Origin: Enterococcus rotai
Lineage (GTDB): Bacteria > Bacillota > Bacilli > Lactobacillales > Enterococcaceae
DNA length: 64,000 nucleotides
Direction of reading: 5' to 3'
Assembly: GCF_001465345.1 (NCBI RefSeq)
Contig: NZ_CP013655.1
Coordinates: 186,001-250,000 of the forward strand
The position numbers and the translations under genes are program-made. Each line of letters starts with the position of its first letter. The first letter of the stretch is position 1. Positions 1-8,559 of this stretch are shown here, one piece after another. The notes beneath the pieces were generated by a model. The model was given only the letters and a program-made list of their open reading frames with translations. It ran no database searches and was not told the DNA's origin.

Positions 1-612
1 TAAGACAATCTCAAGAACAGACAATTTAGTTGAATTGGCCGCTCTTTTCTTCCTTTTACTAAGTAAATCTGAGACTTGATAGCGATAAATCAACCAGCTA
101 CTTCGAAAGGACACCGCCAACAGCATAAAAACAAAAACAATCCCTGTTTGTACCATGGATGGGATCGAAGCATAGAACAGACTTTCTACTTGCAAAAACA
201 TGGCTTTGGCCAAAATCATCGAAAATAGTTTAGAAAAAATAACGCCAAGAATCAGACCAGAAACTAGTGAAATCGCGCCCAAAATCAATGTTTCAATAAA
301 AAATAGAAAAGATATTTGTTCTTTGCGCATACCGATTAAGTGATACAAACCAATTTCTTTTCCTCTTTTTAAAAGAAAAAAATGGTTCGCAGCAAACATG
401 AATCCTAAAATCATGACCACGACTAGAATACCACCTAAATTCATCGCACTATCGATATGAATCTCTTGCCCAACTCTATTCGTTAGATTTCTATTATAGG
501 TAATCGCATTAAAGCAATAATAGACAACAACAGCAAATGTCATACTAACAAAATAAACAAGGTAATTAAGAAATTGTCCTTTAAAATTTTTCCAAGACAA
601 ATTAAAAATCAT
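1..612 (-). CDS. FtsX-like ABC transporter permease (N-terminal part, cut by window edge)
   Basis: I translated this directly: an open minus-strand frame of 204 codons that runs off the left edge. It has a membrane segment near residues 15-33, further hydrophobic segments, and the signature of FtsX/BceB-type permeases after the second helix (KRGKEIGLYHLIGMRKEQI). The ATG overlaps the last 11 bases of the ATPase gene upstream, so the two are translationally coupled. Such pairs export or sense cell-wall-active peptides such as bacitracin. The large extracellular domain that would identify the substrate lies outside the window, so the exact role is inference. Confidence 0.85.
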   Translation of the reverse strand, partial: MIFNLSWKNFKGQFLNYLVYFVSMTFAVVVYYCFNAITYNRNLTNRVGQEIHIDSAMNLGGILVVVMILGFMFAANHFFLLKRGKEIGLYHLIGMRKEQISFLFFIETLILGAISLVSGLILGVIFSKLFSMILAKAMFLQVESLFYASIPSMVQTGIVFVFMLLAVSFRSSWLIYRYQVSDLLSKRKKRAANSTKLSVLEIVL

Positions 613-1369
613 TCGCTCGGCCACCTCCGCCAATGGTTGCCTGCATATCAATCACCCGATTGAAAAACTCTTTTCTAGAGCCTTGACGAACTACCTCTGA
701 AAAAAAGACACCATCTTTAATAAACAAAATCCGATTACAGTAACTTGCAGTATAAGGATCATGGGTAACCATCATGATCGTAGCATCGTCTTGTATATTC
801 ATATTCGTCATATATTGAAGTAATTCTGCAGCTGATTTAGAATCCAAAGAGCCCGTTGGTTCATCTGCAAAAATAATTTTAGGTTTAGTGATCAGTGCAC
901 GTGCTGCTGCTACTCGCTGTTTTTGTCCAACTGAGATTGCATTAGGGAAACTACTTAACAATTGGTCAATCCCTAAAATATCAGCAACATGCGCCAACCG
1001 TTGCTCCATTTCAGATAGAGGCATACGATCAACAGCCAATGGCAATAAAATATTATCTTTTACATTTAATGTATCCATTAAATTGAAATTTTGGAAAATA
1101 AACCCTAGTTTCTTACGTCGAAAATCGCTGATTTGACCATCGCGCATCTTCAATATATCTTGACCATCTATTCGAACCGTTCCAGTCGTAGGCAACGCAA
1201 TCGTGGAAATCGTATTGAGTAATGTCGACTTACCAGCACCACTAGGTCCCATGATCCCGACAAACTCTCCTTGTTCTACAGAAAAAGATATATTATTCAA
1301 AACTTGGACCTTATTGCTTCGGTACCCATATGATTTACTTAAATGATTTACTTCTAAAATTTTTGTCAT
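602..1369 (-). CDS. ABC transporter ATP-binding protein, bacitracin/antimicrobial-peptide exporter type
   Basis: A 255-residue ATPase with Walker A (GPSGAGKST, about residues 41-49), a Q-loop (FIFQNFNL), Walker B followed by DEPTGSLDS, and the H-loop (VTHD). The signature motif reads ISVGQKQR rather than LSGGQQQR. That variant is common in BceA/VraD/YxdL-type ATPases paired with FtsX-like permeases, and the partner here overlaps the gene's 3' end. It energises the permease at the membrane. No BceRS-like two-component pair is visible in the window, so peptide resistance is inferred from the family. Confidence 0.88.
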   Translation of the reverse strand: MTKILEVNHLSKSYGYRSNKVQVLNNISFSVEQGEFVGIMGPSGAGKSTLLNTISTIALPTTGTVRIDGQDILKMRDGQISDFRRKKLGFIFQNFNLMDTLNVKDNILLPLAVDRMPLSEMEQRLAHVADILGIDQLLSSFPNAISVGQKQRVAAARALITKPKIIFADEPTGSLDSKSAAELLQYMTNMNIQDDATIMMVTHDPYTASYCNRILFIKDGVFFSEVVRQGSRKEFFNRVIDMQATIGGGGRANDF

Positions 1370-1560
1370 AGATTTCGCTCCAGTTTATTCATTATCCTTA
1401 TTCTACCAATATTTTGCGTAACTGAACATCGTTTCCTCTTACAATTAAGTAATAATAAAAAAAGATTCATCAATCATTTATTTTTCCAAGTCAAAACGTT
1501 GTGACAATTTCCACAAACCTTTTAGGGAGTTGTTTTCACAGTTTTTTTCATTTCTCATAA

Positions 1561-1574
1561 ACACTATATGTAGT
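1561..1574 (+). promoter_or_regulatory. NrdR box 1 (distal)
   Basis: ACACTATATGTAGT matches the NrdR box consensus (acaCwAtATaTwGtgt). It lies upstream of nrdD and exactly 42 bp, about four helical turns, from the second box. NrdR represses ribonucleotide reductase genes according to (d)ATP/ATP state. The assignment rests on the sequence match and the target gene. Confidence 0.8.
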
Positions 1575-1602
1575 TATACAAAGGCATTAAAAATTAAATT
1601 TC

Positions 1603-1616
1603 ACACTATATATAGT
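1603..1616 (+). promoter_or_regulatory. NrdR box 2 (proximal)
   Basis: ACACTATATATAGT is a near-perfect NrdR box. Its last base touches the proposed -35 element at 1616-1621, so bound NrdR would occlude the nrdD promoter. Confidence 0.85.
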
Positions 1617-1644
1617 TGAAAGATTCTATGAATTGTTTTATTAT
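1616..1644 (+). promoter_or_regulatory. nrdD promoter
   Basis: A TTGAAA -35 (1616-1621) and a TATTAT -10 (1639-1644) are separated by 17 bp. Transcription would start near 1651, leaving GAGGAG at 1664-1669 as the ribosome-binding site. This supports translation from the ATG at 1680. Confidence 0.65.
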
Positions 1645-1679
1645 AAGGAAGAAATAAATCTATGAGGAGATGTGCAGTA

Positions 1680-3872
1680 ATGATGGATATTAAGCAAGCT
1701 AATAATGAAGTGAGTTCTACTGGTTCAGCCTTACATACGATTAAAATCGTTAAAAGAGATGGTCGGCTAGTAGATTTTGATGATCGAAAAATTTATGACG
1801 CTTTGATCAAAGCTGAACAAAAAATTCGTGGTTCTTTAGACCCGCTTGCCCATGAACGTATTCAAGAAATCGTTGAAAGAATCGATCAAGAAATTTCAGA
1901 TCGTTTTGCAGAAGATGTCAAAATTTATGAAATCCAAAATATCGTTGAACATATTTTACTGGCAAAAAATGAATATGAATTGGCAGAAGAATATATCAAC
2001 TACCGCACTCGTCGAGATTTTGAACGTAGTAAAGCTACAGATATCAATTTTACAATCAGTAAATTAATCAACAAAGACCAATCAGTCGTTAACGAGAATG
2101 CCAATAAAGATAGCGATGTTTTCAACACGCAACGTGATTTAACGGCTGGGATCGTTGGAAAGTCAATTGGACTTAAAATGTTGCCTCCTCATGTTGCCAA
2201 TGCCCATCAAAAAGGTGATATCCACTATCATGACTTAGACTACCATCCATATACACCGATGACCAACTGTTGTTTGATTGACTTTAAAGGAATGTTGAAC
2301 GATGGATTCAAAATTGGTAATGCTGAAGTTGAGTCACCTAAATCGATCCAAACAGCAACTGCTCAAATCTCACAAATCATAGCCAATGTCGCCTCTAGTC
2401 AATATGGCGGTTGTTCTGCTGATCGTGTGGATGAACTATTAGCACCATTTGCTGAATTAAATTATCAAAAACATTTAGTAGATGCTAAAGAATGGATCGA
2501 TGGTGCTGATCGTCAAGATGCTTATGCTAAAAGTAAAACCCAAAAGGACATTTATGATGCCATGCAAAGCTTAGAATATGAGATCAATACCTTATTCACT
2601 TCAAATGGACAGACTCCATTCACTTCTTTGGGATTTGGATTAGGTCTAAATTGGTTTGAACGCGAGATTCAAAAAGCAATTTTACAAATCCGTATCAAAG
2701 GTTTAGGTAGTGAACATAGAACAGCAATTTTTCCTAAATTGATTTTCACTTTAAAACGTGGTGTTAATTTAAACGACTCAGACCCAAACTATGACGTGAA
2801 ACAACTTGCATTAGAATGTGCAACCAAAAGAATGTATCCTGATATTTTAAATTATGATAAATTAGTCGATTTGACAGGTAGTTTCAAAGTCCCAATGGGT
2901 TGTCGTTCTTTCTTGCAAGGATGGAAAGATGAAAATGGCGAAGAAATCAATGTCGGCCGTATGAATTTAGGAGTAGTCACTTTAAATCTGCCTAGAATTG
3001 CAATGGAAGCACAAGGCAATGTTGGTAGATTCTGGACACTTTTAGCTGAGCGTTTAAATACAATGAAAGATGCTTTAGTATATCGTGTTGAACGTTGTAA
3101 AGAAGCAACACCGGCTAATGCACCGATTCTTTATATGTATGGCGCATTTGGCAAACGTTTGTCTCGAAAAGAATCTGTCAATGAATTATTTAAAAACAAA
3201 CGGGCTACTGTTTCACTAGGCTATATTGGTTTATATGAAGTCGCTTCTGCTTTTTACGGCGGAGACTGGGAAACGAATCCTGAAGCGAAAGACTTTACAC
3301 TTGCGATCTTAAAAGATTTAAAAGCCCATGCAGATGACTGGGGCAATGAATATGGCTATCATTTTAGTGTCTATTCAACACCAAGTGAAAGCTTAACTGA
3401 CCGTTTCTGCCGCCTAGATACCGAAAAATTTGGTATCGTCGAAAATATCACAGATAAAGACTATTACACCAACAGTTTCCATTATGATGTACGTAAAAAT
3501 CCAACACCATTCGAAAAACTAGATTTTGAAAAAGATTATCCACAATATTGCTCTGGCGGTTTCATCCACTATTGCGAATACCCAGTCTTACAACAAAATC
3601 CTAAAGCTTTGGAATCTGTTTGGGATTACGCCTATGATCGTGTTGGCTATCTAGGAACTAATACACCGATCGACCATTGTTATGAATGTAATTTCGAAGG
3701 AGATTTCCACCCAACAGAACGCGGATTCGAATGCCCACAATGCGGCAATCACGATCCAAAATCATGTGATGTTGTTAAACGTACCTGTGGCTACCTAGGC
3801 AATCCCCAAGCCCGCCCAATGGTACATGGAAGACATAAAGAAATCTCTTCACGAGTGAAACATATGAAATAA
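1680..3872 (+). CDS. nrdD: Anaerobic ribonucleoside-triphosphate reductase (class III, large subunit)
   Basis: This glycyl-radical enzyme reduces ribonucleoside triphosphates to dNTPs in the absence of oxygen. The protein begins with an ATP-cone (IVKRDGRLVDFDDRKIYDAL), the allosteric nucleotide domain. It continues with the catalytic barrel and two CxxC pairs for zinc near the C-terminus (CYEC, CPQC). It ends with the glycyl-radical loop (RTCGYLGNPQARP). The start at 1680 is preferred over an in-frame ATG at 1662 because GAGGAG lies about 10 bases upstream and the promoter would place the transcript start near 1651. Its activase nrdG follows after a 390-bp gap filled with hairpin repeats. Two NrdR boxes precede it. 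Confidence 0.95.
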   Translation: MMDIKQANNEVSSTGSALHTIKIVKRDGRLVDFDDRKIYDALIKAEQKIRGSLDPLAHERIQEIVERIDQEISDRFAEDVKIYEIQNIVEHILLAKNEYELAEEYINYRTRRDFERSKATDINFTISKLINKDQSVVNENANKDSDVFNTQRDLTAGIVGKSIGLKMLPPHVANAHQKGDIHYHDLDYHPYTPMTNCCLIDFKGMLNDGFKIGNAEVESPKSIQTATAQISQIIANVASSQYGGCSADRVDELLAPFAELNYQKHLVDAKEWIDGADRQDAYAKSKTQKDIYDAMQSLEYEINTLFTSNGQTPFTSLGFGLGLNWFEREIQKAILQIRIKGLGSEHRTAIFPKLIFTLKRGVNLNDSDPNYDVKQLALECATKRMYPDILNYDKLVDLTGSFKVPMGCRSFLQGWKDENGEEINVGRMNLGVVTLNLPRIAMEAQGNVGRFWTLLAERLNTMKDALVYRVERCKEATPANAPILYMYGAFGKRLSRKESVNELFKNKRATVSLGYIGLYEVASAFYGGDWETNPEAKDFTLAILKDLKAHADDWGNEYGYHFSVYSTPSESLTDRFCRLDTEKFGIVENITDKDYYTNSFHYDVRKNPTPFEKLDFEKDYPQYCSGGFIHYCEYPVLQQNPKALESVWDYAYDRVGYLGTNTPIDHCYECNFEGDFHPTERGFECPQCGNHDPKSCDVVKRTCGYLGNPQARPMVHGRHKEISSRVKHMK

Positions 3873-4040
3873 AAAGCGGAACGAACCATCTAGACCTCGA
3901 ACAACCGAGTAGGTACCTTTCTACATCAACTCATTACATTCTTTGTGTGTCAAGGCAATTAGGAAAATGCTGCAAAGATGCTCTTTATCTTTGCAGCACT
4001 TTATCTATTTGTTGAGAGGTCTGGTTCGTGTAGCTAGATT
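3871..4040 (+). repeat. Dispersed hairpin element, copy A
   Basis: It opens with AAAAAGCGGAAC right at the nrdD stop and ends with GTGTAGCTAGAT, the ends shared by the whole family. The outer stem pairs GAACC...AGACCTC with GAGGTCTGGTTC. The inner stem pairs GCTGCAAAGAT with ATCTTTGCAGC around the conserved GCTCTTT loop. Stem sequences differ from other copies but stay complementary. It also carries an extra 5' segment resembling sequence at 31526-31562. Confidence 0.8.
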
Positions 4041-4044
4041 AGAC

Positions 4045-4160
4045 AAAAAGCGGAATGAACCGATTAGCTCTGACTGAAAAATAGGAAATATTGATCGTGA
4101 CGCTTTTTGTCACTAGCAATATTTGTCTTTTTTCTGAAGACTTGGTTCGTGTAGCTAGAT
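4045..4160 (+). repeat. Dispersed hairpin element, copy B
   Basis: Begins AAAAAGCGGAATGAACC and ends GGTTCGTGTAGCTAGAT. The inner stem pairs AAATATTG plus GTGAC with GTCAC plus CAATATTT around GCTTTTT. The outer GAACC/GGTTC pair is retained. It is tandem with copy A in the nrdD-nrdG gap. Confidence 0.8.
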
Positions 4161-4165
4161 TAAAT

Positions 4166-4252
4166 AAAAAGCGGAACAATCCGCTGATTCCAAACACAGA
4201 AAAAAAGCGATGTGCATTGCATTAAGTTGCAGACATCGTTTTTATTTGAAAG
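4166..4252 (+). repeat. Truncated hairpin element, copy C, with terminator-like hairpin before nrdG
   Basis: Starts with the family 5' end (AAAAAGCGGAAC) but lacks the TAGCTAGAT end. Instead it contains a separate hairpin (CGATGT/ACATCG arms, followed by TTTTTATTT) ending a few bases before the nrdG ribosome-binding site. As RNA this would resemble an intrinsic terminator between the two nrd genes. Confidence 0.55.
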
Positions 4253-4263
4253 GATGACTAAAA

Positions 4264-4866
4264 ATGAGAAATCCTAAACCACAAGAGTGGCTAGCAGAAG
4301 AGCTCAGCCAAAATTATATTGGTGATTATAAGGCATTTAATTTTGTAGATGGCGAAGGTGTACGAAATAGTCTTTATGTCAGTGGCTGTTTGTTTGCTTG
4401 TGAAGGTTGCTTCAATCAGGCAGTTCAAAATTTTCGCTATGGTAAACCATTTACAAAAGAATTAGAAGAGAAAATCATTGAAGATTTATCTCATGATTAT
4501 GTACAAGGGCTGACCTTGCTAGGTGGAGAACCCTTTTTAAATACTGAAGTTTGTTTGACTGTTGTTGATCGAGTGCATCAAGAATTTGGGACTAAAAAAG
4601 ATATTTGGTCTTGGTCTGGCTATACATTTGAAGAATTATTGCTAGAGTCCGATGATAAACTGGAGCTATTGAGGAAAATCGATATTTTAGTGGATGGACG
4701 GTTTGAACTGTCCAAAAAGAACCTAAATCTCCAATTTAGAGGCAGCAGTAATCAACGGATTCTTGATGTCAAAAAATCTTTAGCTAGTGGTCAAGCCGTA
4801 ATTTGGGAGAAATGTCATGATGCACAACAAGCATACGAACAAATAAAAAAAGGACTTTTTATCTAG
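4264..4866 (+). CDS. nrdG: Anaerobic ribonucleotide reductase activating protein (radical SAM)
   Basis: This activase uses a [4Fe-4S] cluster and S-adenosylmethionine to make the glycyl radical on NrdD. The cluster ligands are C42, C46 and C49 in SGCLFACEGC, the CX3CX2C radical-SAM motif. GGEPF (the SAM-contacting GGE motif) follows near residue 82. Its 200 residues are a little longer than the family's usual size. AAAGGATGACTAAAAATG gives a clear ribosome-binding site. It follows nrdD but is separated by about 390 bp of hairpin repeats, so co-expression may depend on read-through. Confidence 0.93.
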   Translation: MRNPKPQEWLAEELSQNYIGDYKAFNFVDGEGVRNSLYVSGCLFACEGCFNQAVQNFRYGKPFTKELEEKIIEDLSHDYVQGLTLLGGEPFLNTEVCLTVVDRVHQEFGTKKDIWSWSGYTFEELLLESDDKLELLRKIDILVDGRFELSKKNLNLQFRGSSNQRILDVKKSLASGQAVIWEKCHDAQQAYEQIKKGLFI

Positions 4867-4871
4867 TATTT

Positions 4872-4919
4872 AACCCAACGTAGTAACAGAAACTTTCTGA
4901 TTACTACGTTGGGTTTTGT
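4872..4919 (+). terminator. Intrinsic terminator after nrdG
   Basis: A perfect 15-bp stem (AACCCAACGTAGTAA paired with TTACTACGTTGGGTT), followed by TTGTTT. Confidence 0.88.
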
Positions 4920-5016
4920 TTCTATCTATTTATTTAATCAAATCATTAGCTCATCTTTTAGTGCTATATTACAATAAAATAGAACTCATCAAAGTTGATT
5001 AGGAGGAAAAAAGATT

Positions 5017-5802
5017 ATGACTACTAATTCGTTTGCTACTAAAAAGGCGATTATCACAGGAGCTGCTTCTGGAATTGGCTATGCTACTGCAAAATTATTT
5101 ATTGAAAAAGGCTTTGTCGTTGGCTTGATTGATGCTGATAAAAATCGCTTGGAATCTATTTCTAAAGAATTCAAACAGGATGGTTACGACTGTTATTACC
5201 GAAGTGTAGATGTAACTGATGAAATTAATTTGAAAAAAGCAATCGATGAATTAACGGAAAGTTTAGAAGGCTTGGACGTATTTTTCAGTAATGCTGGAAT
5301 CAATGGAACTTGGGCGCCGATTGAAACCTTAACGATCAGTGATTGGGATCAAACGATAAACACCAACTTGCGCAGTACATTTTTATGTACAAAATTTGCG
5401 ATTCCACATATGAAGGAAAACGGTGGATCGATCATTATAACAAGTTCTATTAATGGAACTCGAATTTTTAATAACTTCGGTGCTTCAGCCTACAGTTCTT
5501 CAAAGGCTGGGCAAGTGGCTTTTACAAAAATGGCTGCTTTAGAACTTGCTCGTTATAACATTCGTGTAAATGCTATCTGTCCTGGTGCTATCGATACGGC
5601 GATCAATGGAAAAACAAAATACTCAGCTGATCTGGATGAAGTTGAAATCAAGGTAGAATTTCCAGAAGGGAATCGTCCGTTGAAAAATGAGACTGGAACC
5701 AGTGAGCAAGTTGCTCAATCTGTGCTATTTTTAGCCACCGATGCTTCAGCTAATATTTCAGGTACAGAGCTTTATGTTGATGGAGCAGAATCTTTGCTTT
5801 AA
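5017..5802 (+). CDS. Short-chain dehydrogenase/reductase (SDR family)
   Basis: An NAD(P)-dependent oxidoreductase of 261 residues with the classical SDR motifs: TGAASGIG at residues 14-21 for the cofactor, NAG near residue 92, a catalytic Ser in ITSSING, and YSSSK (YxxxK). The PGAIDT segment follows. An acidic residue after the second strand (GLIDADKNR) suggests NAD(H) preference. The substrate cannot be told from sequence. It is a single-gene unit behind AGGAGG and is flanked by terminators. Confidence 0.85.
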   Translation: MTTNSFATKKAIITGAASGIGYATAKLFIEKGFVVGLIDADKNRLESISKEFKQDGYDCYYRSVDVTDEINLKKAIDELTESLEGLDVFFSNAGINGTWAPIETLTISDWDQTINTNLRSTFLCTKFAIPHMKENGGSIIITSSINGTRIFNNFGASAYSSSKAGQVAFTKMAALELARYNIRVNAICPGAIDTAINGKTKYSADLDEVEIKVEFPEGNRPLKNETGTSEQVAQSVLFLATDASANISGTELYVDGAESLL

Positions 5803-5817
5803 TTTAAACAAGAAATA

Positions 5818-5862
5818 AGAGCCCGAGACAAAACTTTTTTAGTTTTGTTTCGGGCTCTTGTT
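5818..5862. terminator. Bidirectional terminator between SDR gene and photolyase
   Basis: Long stem GAGCCCGAGACAAAACT / AGTTTTGTTTCGGGCTC with T-rich flank. It sits between convergent genes. Confidence 0.85.
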
Positions 5863-5866
5863 TGTT

Positions 5867-7285
5867 CTAATGAGCGCTTGTTTTGAAAAAGGTAAGAACC
5901 TCTTCACGAATCTTACGGTGATCAACAATCGGCTCGGGGTAATCTTTTCCAATAACTACACCACTCTTTTTTTGAAGCTCTTCTGACATCTTACTCGGCT
6001 CATGAATAAATTCATTTGATACATCTTTTAACTCGGGAATAAACTGGCGAATAAAATCACCGTATCGATCAAATTTTTCACTTTGTGTCGTAGGATTAAA
6101 TATCCGAAAATAAGGAACGGCATCTGTTCCGGTAGAAGCTGCCCATTGCCAACCTCCTATATTACTCGCTGCATCATAGTCAATCAGTTTTTGTTGGAAA
6201 TACTCTTCTCCCAATCTCCAGTCGATCAATAAATCTTTCGTTAAAAACGATGCCACAATCATTCGTAAACGGTTATGCATCCAGCCAGTCTGGTTTAACT
6301 GCCTCATTCCAGCATCTACGATTGGAAAACCTGTCTGTCCTTTTTTCCATCTTTCAAAAAAATCTTGATTATAGCTCCATTGCAGTTGTCGATATTGTTC
6401 TTTGATTTCTTGTGTTTTTTGTTTGGGATTCTCAGAATAAATCATATTATAAAAGTCTCGCCAACACAGTTCAGAAATAAAAGTTTGACGTCCATTGGAA
6501 TCTGGTTCAGCATTAAGAGCATGCCAAACTTTGCGAATAGATAATTCACCTGTTCTTAGAAAACGTGATAACTTACTCGTTTGATCTGAATAAGGGTAGT
6601 CTCGACCATCTTGATATTCATGTAAGTGATTCTTTACAAACTCTTTTAAATAATTCTCCGCTACAACTTCCCCACATTCATATTCAAAAGGTAAATAAAT
6701 GTCTTTAATGATTTGCTTAAACTTTTTTTCTCCCTCTATAAATAATGGATGTGAACTTTCTTTTAATGAATCTAAAGGAGCCACGGTTCTTTGATATGAG
6801 CGTTTTGGCATTGTCAGCCATTTTTTAAAGTAAGGTGTGAAAACCTTGTAACTTTCTCCAGTTGGCTTTTTAATTTCCTGCACACCATGTAGATGACTGT
6901 CTTGATAAGAATATACTTGAATCTGGTTATTCTCAAAAAATTCAATCATTTTTTGATCCCGTTCTTTTCCGAAACCACGTTCATCTAAATTAAAATAGAT
7001 TTTACTCCAATCTGGATAGCCCTTTTTTAAATTGGTAAAATTTTCTTTTAGGTTTCCATATAAGAAATGGATTGGAACACCGTTCGCTTTCGCATGCTCA
7101 TAAAAACTATTTAAGCTATAGAAAAAAGCAGCATGATTATAGCTATTTTCTATAAATTGCAGTGGATTCAATTGAAAAACACAAATAAGTTCATCTGCAA
7201 ATTCACTATCTTCTACCATCTTACTAAACGCTGTATTATCCTCTAAACGAAGGTCTTTGCGAAACCACATAATCGTTTTGCCCAT
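5867..7285 (-). CDS. phrB: Deoxyribodipyrimidine photolyase
   Basis: A 472-residue class I cyclobutane-pyrimidine-dimer photolyase, which repairs UV dimers using FADH- and light. The N-terminal antenna domain starts MGKTIMWFRKDLRLEDN. The C-terminal FAD domain contains the family's helical motifs: FISELCWRDFYNMI, WKKGQTGFPIVDAGMRQL, HNRLRMIVASFLTKDLLIDW and DYDAASNIGGWQWAAS. A Pol IV gene lies directly upstream on the same strand, so the pair looks like a small DNA-damage group. No LexA-type box was identified. Confidence 0.93.
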   Translation of the reverse strand: MGKTIMWFRKDLRLEDNTAFSKMVEDSEFADELICVFQLNPLQFIENSYNHAAFFYSLNSFYEHAKANGVPIHFLYGNLKENFTNLKKGYPDWSKIYFNLDERGFGKERDQKMIEFFENNQIQVYSYQDSHLHGVQEIKKPTGESYKVFTPYFKKWLTMPKRSYQRTVAPLDSLKESSHPLFIEGEKKFKQIIKDIYLPFEYECGEVVAENYLKEFVKNHLHEYQDGRDYPYSDQTSKLSRFLRTGELSIRKVWHALNAEPDSNGRQTFISELCWRDFYNMIYSENPKQKTQEIKEQYRQLQWSYNQDFFERWKKGQTGFPIVDAGMRQLNQTGWMHNRLRMIVASFLTKDLLIDWRLGEEYFQQKLIDYDAASNIGGWQWAASTGTDAVPYFRIFNPTTQSEKFDRYGDFIRQFIPELKDVSNEFIHEPSKMSEELQKKSGVVIGKDYPEPIVDHRKIREEVLTFFKTSAH

Positions 7286-7368
7286 TGCCTCTTTCCTTTC
7301 AGGTTTATGAATACGTAGATAGTAGCATAGATACTAAATTATCACTAAAATTAAGCCTTGATTTGCTG

Positions 7369-8514
7369 TTACTTCAATGCTTCATTTTCATCCGTTTTTG
7401 TTTTTTCCCATAGGGGCAATACCATATTTTCGTAAGCCATTGGATCGAGGTTCGTCAAGGTTATCCCTAATAGCCGAATCCCTTGTTCAAGTCCCAGTAC
7501 CTCTTCCCAAATCAGGTTGGCCTGGTAATACAATTCTTCTTTTTTTGAGATATACTCTGGTAAAGTCTGACGCTTTGTCACTGTTGTATAATCTGTGTAA
7601 CGAACTTTCAACACAACTGTTTTCCCATGCTTTTGGACTCGCTCTAACGATTCTTCCACTCGTTCTGCTAATTGTCTTAATTGAGCAGTTACTTGCGCTT
7701 CAGTCGTTAGTGGTGTGCCATATGTATGCTCTTTCCCTACTGATTTACGGTCTCTTGTGATATTTACAGGAGAATCGTGGATCCCGCGAACTTTTCGATA
7801 AAGAGAATAGCCCATTTTACCAAAATTACGGATCAGCATCATCTCATCTTGTTTGTACAGATCCTCTCCAGTATAAATACCTAAATCATGCATCTTAGGT
7901 ACTGTTTTTTTCCCAACTCCATGAAATGCTTCGATTGGCAATGCCTTTAAAAAAGCTTCAGCCTCATCGGGCATTACAACCGTTAACCCTTTAGGCTTTT
8001 GAAAATCCGAGGCTAATTTTGCTAAAAATTTATTATAACTGACACCAGCAGAACAAGTTAAATGTAACTCGTTCCAAATATCATATTGAATCAATTTAGC
8101 GATTTTAATCGCTGATTTACTGTTGATCTTATTTTCCGTAACATCCAAATAGGCCTCATCTATTGATACTGGCTCGATAATATCAGTATAACGGCGAAAA
8201 ATCTCTCTAATTTGCTGAGAAATTTCAGAATATTTCTCATAGTTGCCTGGTTTAAAAATAGCATCTGGACATAATTCATAGGCTTTTTGAGCGCTCATGG
8301 CTGAATGGATACCGAATTTACGGGCTTCATAGTTTGCAGTAGTTACTACTCCTTTCCCTCCTGTATCACTAGGATGGCGTGCAATCACTAACGGATGCCC
8401 TACTAACTCTGGATGATCCCGTTCTTCAACAGAGGCAAAAAAAGCATCCATATCGATATGAATAATCTTACGGGAAATATCCTTCTTTAAAGGGAAACGT
8501 AGTTCACTGATCAT
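7369..8514 (-). CDS. dinB: DNA polymerase IV (Y-family, translesion)
   Basis: An error-prone polymerase that bypasses lesions. Catalytic motifs are HIDMDAFFASVEERD (first metal-binding Asp) and SIDEAYLDVT (Asp-Glu pair), with the YYANYEAR-like palm segment between them. The helix-hairpin-helix thumb and little finger follow. The ATG at 8523 is fused to the Shine-Dalgarno AAAGGAGG, so the ATG at 8514, 9 bases downstream of it, is taken as the start (381 residues). It precedes the photolyase gene. Confidence 0.93.
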   Translation of the reverse strand: MISELRFPLKKDISRKIIHIDMDAFFASVEERDHPELVGHPLVIARHPSDTGGKGVVTTANYEARKFGIHSAMSAQKAYELCPDAIFKPGNYEKYSEISQQIREIFRRYTDIIEPVSIDEAYLDVTENKINSKSAIKIAKLIQYDIWNELHLTCSAGVSYNKFLAKLASDFQKPKGLTVVMPDEAEAFLKALPIEAFHGVGKKTVPKMHDLGIYTGEDLYKQDEMMLIRNFGKMGYSLYRKVRGIHDSPVNITRDRKSVGKEHTYGTPLTTEAQVTAQLRQLAERVEESLERVQKHGKTVVLKVRYTDYTTVTKRQTLPEYISKKEELYYQANLIWEEVLGLEQGIRLLGITLTNLDPMAYENMVLPLWEKTKTDENEALK

Positions 8515-8559
8515 AATCGCCATCCTCCTTTAAAATAGGCTTACCTTCGCCTTCTATCT

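Noticed and set aside
1662-1679. Upstream ATG of nrdD at 1662
   Set aside because: The promoter places the transcript start near 1651, leaving no ribosome-binding site for it, whereas GAGGAG serves the ATG at 1680.
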